Part shown: in pieces, positions 1 through 6,764 of the stretch
How positions within the stretch are numbered: position 1 is the stretch's first letter
Layout: the number at the start of each line of letters is the position of its first letter
Notes under the pieces: model-generated
What the model saw: the letters and a program-made list of their open reading frames with translations, nothing else
The model's database searches: none
What the model was told of the DNA's origin: nothing
Program-made: the position numbers and the translations under genes
Assembly (NCBI GenBank): GCA_028280025.1
Contig: JANQMO010000077.1
Coordinates: 1-11,385 of the forward strand
Direction: 5' to 3'
Source: Chlorobium sp.
GTDB taxonomy: Bacteria > Bacteroidota > Chlorobiia > Chlorobiales > Chlorobiaceae
Length of the DNA: 11,385 nt

Positions 1-1
1 C

Positions 2-121
2 AAGTCAGGTCTGAGCAGGCTCTTGATGGGGAGTGTCGCCGAATCGGTGGTGCGCAAGGCGACATGCCCCGTGCTGATCGTCAAGGCTGAAGAAAAAGAA
101 TTTATCGAGGATTCCGAATGA
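2..121 (+). CDS. Universal stress protein (UspA family), C-terminal fragment
   Basis: This is the last 39 codons of a + strand gene that begins before the window; it ends in TGA at 119-121. The fragment reads KSGLSRLLMGSVAESV, then VRKATCPVLIVK, then a short acidic tail. This is the C-terminal nucleotide-binding signature of the ATP-binding UspA class: a G-x2-G-like turn, about nine residues, G-S, a helix, and then the CPVL(I/V)V last beta strand. Such proteins are small cytoplasmic stress or energy sensors, but the specific role cannot be told from a fragment. Its end overlaps the 3' end of the convergent meaB by 20 bp, and no terminator fits between them. The family call is fairly secure although only the tail is visible; the number of Usp domains is unknown. 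Confidence 0.8.
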   Translation, partial: KSGLSRLLMGSVAESVVRKATCPVLIVKAEEKEFIEDSE

Positions 122-1106
122 CGGTATCCACCAGTTGTTTCGCGCCGGAAAACGGACTGATGTTTCCTTTTTCGACGGCAGACGCAACGATCGGGTACAA
201 TGACCTGACCGTTTCCTTGTTATGGAAGGCCTGTACAAGCTGCCGGTCGGTTTCTGCGCGCAGAAGACGGATGCGCTGCTCTTGACGGTTTTTTTCAAAG
301 TCACCGCTTTTTTTAAGCGTGTCGGTGAAAAACCGGATGTTCCTCCACAACTCCTCAATACCGTTGCCGGCCATCGCCGAGGTGAGCATGACCCGGGGTT
401 CCCATCCCGGGTATTTTTTTTGCAGGAGTTTCAATGACGATTCACATGCCGCGCGTGCGAAGTGCACACTTTTTTGTTCTGCCTCGTCAATTTTTGTCAC
501 TGCAATTCCGTCTGCAATTTCCATGATGCCCCGTTTGATTCCCTGCAGTTCGTCGCCGGATCCCGGAAGAACCAGGAGGAGAATGTAATCCACCATCGAT
601 GCAATGCCGATTTCCGACTGGCCGACCCCGACCGTTTCAACGATGATAACGTTATAACCGGCGGCTTCGCAAAGAAGAATTGCTTCATGGGTTTTGGGAG
701 AGGTTCCCCCGAGGTATCCCGACGATGGTGAGGGCCGGATATATACCTCCTTCCGGCTTGCGAGTTTTTCCATGCGGGCTTTGTCACCAAGGATGCTTCC
801 TCCCGACCGTTCGCTGCTCGGGTCGATGGCCAGGATCGCGATACGGTTGTCCGGATTCTTGAGGATTTCAAGACCGAGTGATTCGATCAGGGTGCTTTTG
901 CCTGTTCCCGGAGGACCTGTTATCCCGATGCGCAATGACCGCGTTGGTGAGGGGAGGCAGCTGTCCAGGATGTTATGGGCTGTTTCCTGATGGTCGGGCC
1001 TGGATGATTCAATGAGAGTGATGGCCCGGCCGAGAGCTCCCCGGTCACCTTCCATGATAAGGCCGACCGTTTCTTCAACGGGTATATGTTTCCTCGAACC
1101 GGGCAT
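102..1106 (-). CDS. meaB: MeaB/ArgK-type G3E GTPase, methylmalonyl-CoA mutase chaperone
   Basis: The 334-residue protein has the usual family length. MeaB-type GTPases bind methylmalonyl-CoA mutase, gate delivery of adenosylcobalamin and help remove damaged cofactor. Visible motifs are a helical N-terminal arm (1-57), a Walker A/P-loop GPPGTGKST (64-72), the switch I region around DPSS (95-98), the Walker B/switch II stretch ETVGVGQSE (157-165), a G4 motif TKID (204-207), a G5-like TSA (242-244) and a C-terminal helical dimerisation region. G4 has Thr where Asn is usual. The ATG lies 17 bp after the mutase stop with no clear Shine-Dalgarno, which suggests translational coupling. Location directly after the mutase gene makes the chaperone role very likely. 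Old names such as ArgK or LAO/AO transport ATPase for this family are misleading. It is the last gene of the minus-strand series. Confidence 0.93.
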   Translation of the reverse strand: MPGSRKHIPVEETVGLIMEGDRGALGRAITLIESSRPDHQETAHNILDSCLPSPTRSLRIGITGPPGTGKSTLIESLGLEILKNPDNRIAILAIDPSSERSGGSILGDKARMEKLASRKEVYIRPSPSSGYLGGTSPKTHEAILLCEAAGYNVIIVETVGVGQSEIGIASMVDYILLLVLPGSGDELQGIKRGIMEIADGIAVTKIDEAEQKSVHFARAACESSLKLLQKKYPGWEPRVMLTSAMAGNGIEELWRNIRFFTDTLKKSGDFEKNRQEQRIRLLRAETDRQLVQAFHNKETVRSLYPIVASAVEKGNISPFSGAKQLVDTVIRNPR

Positions 1107-1123
1107 GCTGTGCGTTTTTATTG

Positions 1124-4100
1124 TCAGGAGTTGCCGGCAGACGTGCTGTTGCCGGCAAGGATGTTCAGGATGGATACGGCGGCTTTGGCAATGACCGTTC
1201 CCGGCCCGAATACCTTTGTCACGCCGGAATCGAGAAGAAACCTGTAATCTTTTTCAGGGATGACCCCGCCGGCGATGACAAGGATATCGTTCCTGCCGGC
1301 ATTGCGCAGTCCTTCGATCACTGCAGGAACGAGCGTTTTATGGCCGCCGGCAAGGCTCGATATGCCGACAAGATGGACATCGTTGTCGAGCGCCTGACGG
1401 ACAATTTCATCGGGTGTCTGGAAAAGCGGGCTGATATCGACATCGAAACCGATGTCGGCAAAAGCGGCGGCAATGACTTTTGCGCCGCGGTCATGACCGT
1501 CCTGGCCGATTTTTGCAACCAGAATCCTGGGCCGCCGGCCCTCCTGTTCAGCATATGAGTCGGCAAGAAGCTGCGCCTCTTTGAATTCCCGGTTATCGTG
1601 CATGTGTGAAAGATAGACGTTGGTGTTGAGCTGAACGCTTGAACAGTATCGGCCGAAAGACTCTTCGAGAGCGTCGGAAATTTCGCCGAGCGTTGCACGT
1701 TCCCTGGCTGCAGCAATGGCCAGTTCCAGCAGGTTGCCTTTTCCTGACCGTGCCGAGCTTTTCAGGTTCTGAAGCGCTTCGTGAGCCTTTTCTCCGTCGC
1801 GGTTTTGCTTGATCCGATCCAGTTTTTCGATCTGTTGACGGAGGACTTCCGTGTTGTCAACCTCCAGGGTATCGAGCGTTGACGGGGAATCCGGCCTGAA
1901 ACGGTTGATGCCGACGATGATATCGTCATGATTGTCAATACGGGCCTGTTTTTCTGTTGCAGCCTTTTCTATCCGGAGTTTCGGGAGTCCCTGTTCGATC
2001 GCGTTCACCATTCCGCCCATCTCTTCGATCTCTTCGATGATCTTCCAGGCTTTGGCTGCAAGTTCGCTGGTCAGGGATTCCACATAGTATGAGCCGCCCC
2101 AGGGGTCGATTGCACGGACAATATCGGTCTCTTCCTGGAGATAGAGCTGGGTGTTGCGGGCGATTCCTGCCGAGAAAACAGACGGCAGTGCAATGGCTTC
2201 ATCGAGCGCATTGGTGTGCAGCGACTGTGTATGTCCCTGAACCGCCGCGAGAGCCTCGACACAGGTGCGCGTTACATTATTGAAAGGATCCTGTTCCGTG
2301 AGGCTCCAGCCGGAGGTCTGGCAATGCGACCGAAGCATAAGGGACTTGGCCTTGCCGGGATTGAAACGCCGGACGATTTTTGCCCAGAGCATTCGTGCCG
2401 CTCTCAGTTTGGCGATTTCGGTGAAAAAGTTCATGCCGATTCCCCAGAAGAAGGAAAGGCGGGGGGCAAAATCATCGATTTGAAGCCCTGCATCGAGTCC
2501 GGTACGGATATATTCGAGTCCGTCGGCTAACGTAAAGGCGAGTTCGAGGTCCGCTGTCGCACCTGCTTCCTGCATGTGATAACCCGAGATACTGATGGAG
2601 TTGAACTTCGGCATGCTGGCCGAAGCGTAACGGAAAATATCGGCAATGATCCTCATTGACGATGCAGGGGGATAAATAAAGGTGTTGCGAACCATGAACT
2701 CTTTGAGGATATCGTTCTGTATGGTTCCGCTGAGCTTTTCGGGCGGCACACCCTGTTGTTCGGCGGCAACGATATAGAATGCCATAACAGGAAGCACCGC
2801 TCCGTTCATGGTCATCGACACAGACATGCTGTCAAGCGGTATGCCGTCAAACAGAATGTTCATGTCTTCAACGCTGTCTATGGCCACGCCCGCTTTGCCG
2901 ACATCTCCGACAACCCTCGGGTGATCGGAGTCGTATCCCCTGTGTGTCGGGAGGTCGAAAGCGACCGAAAGACCTTTCTGGCCGGCGGCAAGGTTCTGAC
3001 GGTAGAATTCGTTTGATTGTTCGGCGGTTGAAAAGCCGGCATACTGCCGAATGGTCCAGGGCCTCCGGGTATACATGGTTGTATACGGCCCGGCGTTGAA
3101 GGGCGGAAAACCCGGCGCGAAACGAAGCTGCTCCAGATGAGCGGTATCGGCTTGATCATAGCGGTTCCGGATCGCGATTCCTTCAGGAGTCAATCGCCGG
3201 TCTTGTTTTTTTTCCGGGGTTTCAGAGGGATTCTTTTCCGGACTGCCGGAACGTGCCGGGTCTTTTCTGTTCCGGCTTTCTCGTTCCGGGGAGTAGTTTT
3301 GGTCAAGGATCGCACGTGCTTTGGAGGTAAGCTCACGAGTGAGGTTCTCTATGTAGGCAGAGCCTGCTGCAGGATCAACGACATGGTCAAGCATGCTCTC
3401 ATGCCGGAGAATATGGTGTATGTTGAGGGAAAGCCGTTCTGCTGTTTCCCTGTCATAAGCGGTGCCGTTGCAGCAGGACGGGATCAGGAGCGTGTCACAT
3501 CCTCCAAGGACAGCCGAGGCGGCCTGGGTGGTAAGGACAACAAGAGAGTTTTCCGGGTCGTCACGGTATGGTTCGCCTGGATCGAGGCGAACGATAAGCT
3601 CCGGAACCGTTAGAGAATTTTCCGTTTCACTTCTGGAAACAGCATCTTTCCAGAGACGTCGGAATGCACGGATTTTTGCTGTTTCCAGGAAGAAGGAACG
3701 TCCTGACGTCAGGGTTACCGTTGTTGTGCCGGAAATGAGAGCTTTTCTCCGGGTGACAGCGGGATGCTTTGTGAGCGTTTCAAAGGCGGCAATTGAACGG
3801 GCGATTTCTTCAGCGGGTGTAAGAGCTGCGCCGGCAGCATGCAGGACATCAATTCCCAGGACATGAAAACGCGGAAGCTGTTCGGACAGGTCCAGTAAAT
3901 GATCCGATACCATGAGATTGTCTGTCAGCCCCCCCCGGTTGACGGAAAATCCGTCGATAGCTGCAGCATCGGCAAGAAGGTGTTCGGCAGAACCGGCGCC
4001 GGAAAACGAAACCCGGGCGGCGTTGCAATCGATATCACGCAGAAGACGTTCGAGAAACAGGGTATCAGGCTCTTTTTGTGAAGAGAGGTTGAAAATGACG

Positions 4101-4399
4101 GTTTCTGCTCCGTTCATAAGGTGACGATGCGCGTTCACGGAAGCCTCATCCGGATGCCGAGCGTCAATTTCAATCCCGATATTCCATGAATTATTGCGTT
4201 GAGACCGATATGACGCGGAATCGTCGGGTGATGGATCGGAGGGGCTGTACCAGGGTTCCTGCCTGAAACCGTCCGGCGTCTCCCAGACGATCGAATCATA
4301 GCTGTCGGTTTTGATATCCCTCCTGACCTGCTGTTTCCACTCTTCTTTCGTTACCGGGCGGAATTCTTCAAACATAGGACATGATGCCTGTGCGTTCAT
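1124..4399 (-). CDS. Single-chain methylmalonyl-CoA mutase (MutA barrel fused to MutB)
   Basis: This gene encodes 1091 residues in one uninterrupted frame. Residues about 9-365 match the TIM barrel of the small, non-catalytic MutA subunit (FEEFRPVTKEEW at 10-21; VVDPAAGSAYIENLT at 340-354). Residues about 366-402 form a charged Pro/Ser/Glu-rich linker. Residues about 403-1091 are the catalytic MutB half. Counterparts of the known Propionibacterium MutB residues are all present: Tyr89 (Y453 in WTIRQYAG), Gln197 and Arg207 (Q561, R571), His244 (H608 in SGYHMQ), Gln330 (Q694), Lys604 (K963), and the B12 signature Asp608-x-His610-x-x-Gly (D967, H969, G972), followed by SSL (1014-1016) and a GG (1044-1045). 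Tyr and Arg at the 89 and 207 equivalents indicate methylmalonyl-CoA rather than isobutyryl-CoA. The reaction is (R)-methylmalonyl-CoA to succinyl-CoA with adenosylcobalamin, in the cytoplasm. The MutA part lacks its usual pseudo-B12 domain. Met9 is an alternative start closer to the family N-terminus; neither start has a good RBS. Confidence 0.94.
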   Translation of the reverse strand: MNAQASCPMFEEFRPVTKEEWKQQVRRDIKTDSYDSIVWETPDGFRQEPWYSPSDPSPDDSASYRSQRNNSWNIGIEIDARHPDEASVNAHRHLMNGAETVIFNLSSQKEPDTLFLERLLRDIDCNAARVSFSGAGSAEHLLADAAAIDGFSVNRGGLTDNLMVSDHLLDLSEQLPRFHVLGIDVLHAAGAALTPAEEIARSIAAFETLTKHPAVTRRKALISGTTTVTLTSGRSFFLETAKIRAFRRLWKDAVSRSETENSLTVPELIVRLDPGEPYRDDPENSLVVLTTQAASAVLGGCDTLLIPSCCNGTAYDRETAERLSLNIHHILRHESMLDHVVDPAAGSAYIENLTRELTSKARAILDQNYSPERESRNRKDPARSGSPEKNPSETPEKKQDRRLTPEGIAIRNRYDQADTAHLEQLRFAPGFPPFNAGPYTTMYTRRPWTIRQYAGFSTAEQSNEFYRQNLAAGQKGLSVAFDLPTHRGYDSDHPRVVGDVGKAGVAIDSVEDMNILFDGIPLDSMSVSMTMNGAVLPVMAFYIVAAEQQGVPPEKLSGTIQNDILKEFMVRNTFIYPPASSMRIIADIFRYASASMPKFNSISISGYHMQEAGATADLELAFTLADGLEYIRTGLDAGLQIDDFAPRLSFFWGIGMNFFTEIAKLRAARMLWAKIVRRFNPGKAKSLMLRSHCQTSGWSLTEQDPFNNVTRTCVEALAAVQGHTQSLHTNALDEAIALPSVFSAGIARNTQLYLQEETDIVRAIDPWGGSYYVESLTSELAAKAWKIIEEIEEMGGMVNAIEQGLPKLRIEKAATEKQARIDNHDDIIVGINRFRPDSPSTLDTLEVDNTEVLRQQIEKLDRIKQNRDGEKAHEALQNLKSSARSGKGNLLELAIAAARERATLGEISDALEESFGRYCSSVQLNTNVYLSHMHDNREFKEAQLLADSYAEQEGRRPRILVAKIGQDGHDRGAKVIAAAFADIGFDVDISPLFQTPDEIVRQALDNDVHLVGISSLAGGHKTLVPAVIEGLRNAGRNDILVIAGGVIPEKDYRFLLDSGVTKVFGPGTVIAKAAVSILNILAGNSTSAGNS

Positions 4400-4410
4400 G
4401 GTAGACTTTG

Positions 4411-4431
4411 CAGGAGCAGCAAAAGCTCCTG
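4411..4431 (-). repeat. Intercistronic hairpin with AGGAG/CTCCT arms
   Basis: A perfect 7-bp inverted repeat (CAGGAGC and GCTCCTG) surrounds a 7-nt loop. It lies directly after the carboxyltransferase stop codon and 11 nt before the mutase ATG. In the minus-strand mRNA the 5' arm carries a Shine-Dalgarno-like AGGAG and the 3' arm its complement, so folding would hide that site. No T-run follows, so it is not an intrinsic terminator. A role in mutase translation, or as an mRNA processing or stability site, is inference. Confidence 0.55.
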
Positions 4432-6219
4432 TTACGGTTTGTGTTCCGGATGGCCGTTTTCGATAATCCCGGCAATTTTTTGCCGGAGATTTTCGGGTTT
4501 GACGATATGCTTTGCGTGTCCCAGCTCTTTCAGCCAGCTGGTTGTCTGAAAGTCAGGGGAGGTTTTTTTCCCTGTATACTGTTCAATGACCCGTTTTCCC
4601 GAGAATCCGATGTTTCCTGCCTTATACTCGAACAACTGGATACCGCGGGAACCGATGCCTATAGCCACTCCTCCAAGGGTCGGGTCGGTGATGACGGTGA
4701 TCACCGGGAGCGAGGCTCTCTCCACCCTGGACAGGGCTACGTGCACCTTGGGTATGCTGACCATTGAGGAGCAGCCTTCATGCATGCGGGCTCCGCCTCC
4801 GGCGGCCTGCAGAATCATCGGGCATCGCCGATCGAGTGCAATTTCAGCGGCACGCCAGATCTTTTCTCCTGTTGCCATGCAGAAGGAGCCGCCGAGGAAG
4901 CCGAAATCGGTTGCACAGAATACCACGTCATGCCCGGAGACAGTACCGTCGCCGGTGATGAACGCCGAGGCCATGCCTGTTGCAAGACGGGCTTTTTCAA
5001 GTTTTGCCTGATATTCCGGAAAGTCGAGGATGTCCCGGTCGACCAGATGCCGGGTATCGGGGTGTTCGCAGAACGAGTGCCGGTCGAGGACCAGATGTAT
5101 ATAATCTCTGGCCGAAAGACGGGTATAGCGGAATCCGCAATCGGGACAGACATTATTGTTGTCCGCAAGGGCGGGGAAATAGACCGGGTCGTAGATTCTT
5201 TTTCCGTCAACAGGGTTCCTGCAGCCTTTGTGCCGTTTGATGAATTGGTAGCCGGAAGGATTTGCGAGACAGCGGGAAACGTTTTTTTCGAAACGGGCGA
5301 AATCTTTTTCAGCAATTTCGTTCCATTGACCGATTGTTCTCCAGCGTTCAGTCCTTGCGGAGAATATCTTGTCTGATGGGATCGAGCTGAGCGCCATGGC
5401 TTCTTTTGCCAGTGCTGTTTTCAGGGATTGTTTGGCAGCAGCGGGAAAACGGTGGGCGGGACCTTCGGGTTCGCTGACAAGCGTGTCGACGATGCCTTGC
5501 TCCAGCGCATCTCCTGCCGATATTCTTGATATTTCTGCAGCATGGTCTGCCTTGGCTCTCGTTCTGAACAGGATCGAGGAGCATGCTTCGGGCGAGATCA
5601 CAAGGTACGTGGCGTGTTCCATGGCAAGAACCCTGTCACAGCCGGAAAGGGCTATTGCGCCTCCGCTGCAGCCGCGGTTGAGGATGACCGATATTGTCGG
5701 TACGGGGGTTTCGGCCAGCGCCTGCATGCATTTGCCGATTTTCCAGGCTATGCCTCCTGCTTCAGCCTCTTCAGTCGGGTCTGCACCAGGGGTGTCGATC
5801 ATGGTAATGATGAGCCTGTTCTCTTTTTCGGCAAGCCCTATCGCCTGAAGGGCACGTTGATAGGAGGCAGGGGTTGGCATTCCCTGGTTCCACTGCATTG
5901 CCAGTCCGTAATCCTGCATCAGTTCCGTAAGTTCTTCGAAACTGGAGGTGGGCGCGGACTGCTGTCCGATCAGCATGACTTCCAGGGAGCCTTTCGGGGT
6001 TTCCAGCATAGCCCGGTGTGTCTGGATCAGGCAGGCACCGTGGTCGTCATTGTTACAGCACTCTTCGACATTGTCGAAAATGTCAAGGTAATCGAGATAT
6101 TTGGGGCGTTCGGGGTGAAACGAAAGCTTGTACTTTTCGAACGCGCTCAGACGCAGGATTGTCTCAGGCGTATAGCTGAAATCCTCATGTTTTTCAAAGG
6201 GGAGAAAAAAATGCTTCAC
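4432..6219 (-). CDS. Fused alpha-beta acyl-CoA carboxyltransferase (probable propionyl-CoA carboxylase component)
   Basis: The 595-residue protein joins two halves that are usually separate genes. Residues about 20-315 match AccA: RPKYLDYLDIFDN (39-51), IDTPGADP (141-148), RGCSGGAIA (182-190) and VISPEACSSILF (207-218). Residues about 325-590 match AccD: a zinc-ribbon-like stretch ending in VCPDCGFRY (357-365), FGFLGGS (439-445), GGGARMHEG (474-482), TDPTLGGV (511-518) and IGFSGKRVIEQ (537-547). It should move carboxyl from carboxybiotin to an acyl-CoA. AccA/AccD homologues normally use acetyl-CoA, but the neighbours (epimerase, mutase, propionyl-CoA synthetase) argue for propionyl-CoA. The first zinc knuckle is altered (H330-x2-C333 instead of C-x2-C). 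The start is GTG, 6 bp after the epimerase stop, so translation is probably coupled. No biotin carboxylase or carrier protein is encoded in the window. Confidence 0.88.
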   Translation of the reverse strand: MKHFFLPFEKHEDFSYTPETILRLSAFEKYKLSFHPERPKYLDYLDIFDNVEECCNNDDHGACLIQTHRAMLETPKGSLEVMLIGQQSAPTSSFEELTELMQDYGLAMQWNQGMPTPASYQRALQAIGLAEKENRLIITMIDTPGADPTEEAEAGGIAWKIGKCMQALAETPVPTISVILNRGCSGGAIALSGCDRVLAMEHATYLVISPEACSSILFRTRAKADHAAEISRISAGDALEQGIVDTLVSEPEGPAHRFPAAAKQSLKTALAKEAMALSSIPSDKIFSARTERWRTIGQWNEIAEKDFARFEKNVSRCLANPSGYQFIKRHKGCRNPVDGKRIYDPVYFPALADNNNVCPDCGFRYTRLSARDYIHLVLDRHSFCEHPDTRHLVDRDILDFPEYQAKLEKARLATGMASAFITGDGTVSGHDVVFCATDFGFLGGSFCMATGEKIWRAAEIALDRRCPMILQAAGGGARMHEGCSSMVSIPKVHVALSRVERASLPVITVITDPTLGGVAIGIGSRGIQLFEYKAGNIGFSGKRVIEQYTGKKTSPDFQTTSWLKELGHAKHIVKPENLRQKIAGIIENGHPEHKP

Positions 6220-6225
6220 GGCAGC

Positions 6226-6636
6226 TCAATCATGGATCTTCTGGACGAATTCGACAAGAACCTTTCCGGTGTCTTTGGGGTTGAAAAATACGATTTTTTT
6301 CTTTCCCGCGCCTTCAGAAGGGGGCGAAAGCGGAAGAAGGTTCTCTTCGGCTGTCCTCCTGATTTCAGCCTCGAGGTCATCGGTTTCCAGCGAGATATGG
6401 TGGAGACCCTCTCCGCGTTTTTCCAGGAACCGTGCAATCGGGCTTGTCGGGTCGAGCGGTTCCAGGAGCTCGATTTTCGAACCGCCGATCTGAATGAACG
6501 CGACCCTCACCTTTTCCGACACGACCTCTTCGATCCGGATCTGGTTGCCGGAGGCTCCGGTAAGGGTTCTGAACCGTTCAAGCGATTCATCGAGGTTTTT
6601 CACCGCGATGGCAATATGGTCAATGTTCGAGATCAT
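6226..6636 (-). CDS. mce: Methylmalonyl-CoA epimerase
   Basis: The 136-residue protein is a vicinal-oxygen-chelate (glyoxalase-fold) enzyme of normal length. It opens with IDHIAIAVKNLDE (5-17) and contains EKVRVAFI (41-48), KIELLEPLDPTSPIARFLEKRG (read in parts, 54-75), GLHHISLETDDLEA (77-90), FFNPKDTGKV (117-126) and LVEFVQ (127-132). Likely metal ligands by alignment with known epimerases are H7, E56, one of the H79/H80 pair and E129. It interconverts (S)- and (R)-methylmalonyl-CoA, linking the carboxylase product to the mutase substrate. It stands between the synthetase gene (126 bp upstream) and the carboxyltransferase gene (6 bp downstream). No Shine-Dalgarno is visible before the ATG. 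The sequence match and the context agree fully. Confidence 0.95.
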   Translation of the reverse strand: MISNIDHIAIAVKNLDESLERFRTLTGASGNQIRIEEVVSEKVRVAFIQIGGSKIELLEPLDPTSPIARFLEKRGEGLHHISLETDDLEAEIRRTAEENLLPLSPPSEGAGKKKIVFFNPKDTGKVLVEFVQKIHD

Positions 6637-6644
6637 CAGCAGCT

Positions 6645-6676
6645 GTTGATTTGTTGAGTCGTTTAACTGTTGAGTA
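6645..6676. repeat. Four-unit degenerate 8-bp tandem repeat
   Basis: On the + strand four units with an 8-bp period can be read: GTTGATTT, GTTGAGTC, GTTTAACT and GTTGAGTA (consensus GTTGAGTN). The tract sits 8 bp upstream of the epimerase ATG, inside the 126-bp gap after the synthetase gene. The function is unknown. It may be a decayed microsatellite or leader sequence. Confidence 0.5.
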
Positions 6677-6715
6677 TTACAAGCATTTCAATATTTTTTT
6701 TCATGCAAAGTGCTT

Positions 6716-6764
6716 GCCGGCTGATGACTGCCTACTGTCGACTGTGAACTGCCCACTGCCGACT
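6716..6764. repeat. Seven-unit degenerate 7-bp tandem repeat overlapping the synthetase stop codon
   Basis: Read on the minus strand from the last bases of the synthetase gene, seven contiguous 7-mers appear: AGTCGGC, AGTGGGC, AGTTCAC, AGTCGAC, AGTAGGC, AGTCATC and AGCCGGC (consensus AGTNGGC). The first unit includes the AG of the TAG stop codon. Seven in-register units with AG at positions 1-2 and C at position 7 in every unit are unlikely by chance. This resembles the short heptameric repeats found between genes in several bacterial groups. The role is unknown. Confidence 0.6.

Noticed and set aside
1124..4399. A 1091-residue mutase could be taken for IcmF, the fused isobutyryl-CoA mutase of about the same length.
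   Set aside because: IcmF has an N-terminal B12 domain and an internal G-protein domain. Here there is no P-loop in the chain, B12 binding is C-terminal, the N-terminal part is a MutA barrel, and Y453/R571 match methylmalonyl-CoA specificity. The GTPase is the separate meaB.
5542..6657. 371-codon + strand open frame opposite the carboxyltransferase and epimerase genes.
   Set aside because: It spans two well-supported minus-strand genes and their junction. The translation is rich in Gly, Arg and Phe without family resemblance, so it is a shadow frame.
6683..6715. Possible terminator with CAAGCA/TGCTTG arms and a T8 run between synthetase and epimerase genes.
   Set aside because: The arms are 6 bp and far apart (over 20 nt of loop), and the T-run lies inside the loop on the wrong strand for the minus-strand transcript.
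6645..6764. CRISPR-like array in the synthetase-epimerase gap.
   Set aside because: The units are 7 and 8 bp and contiguous, without spacers, so they are simple tandem repeats.
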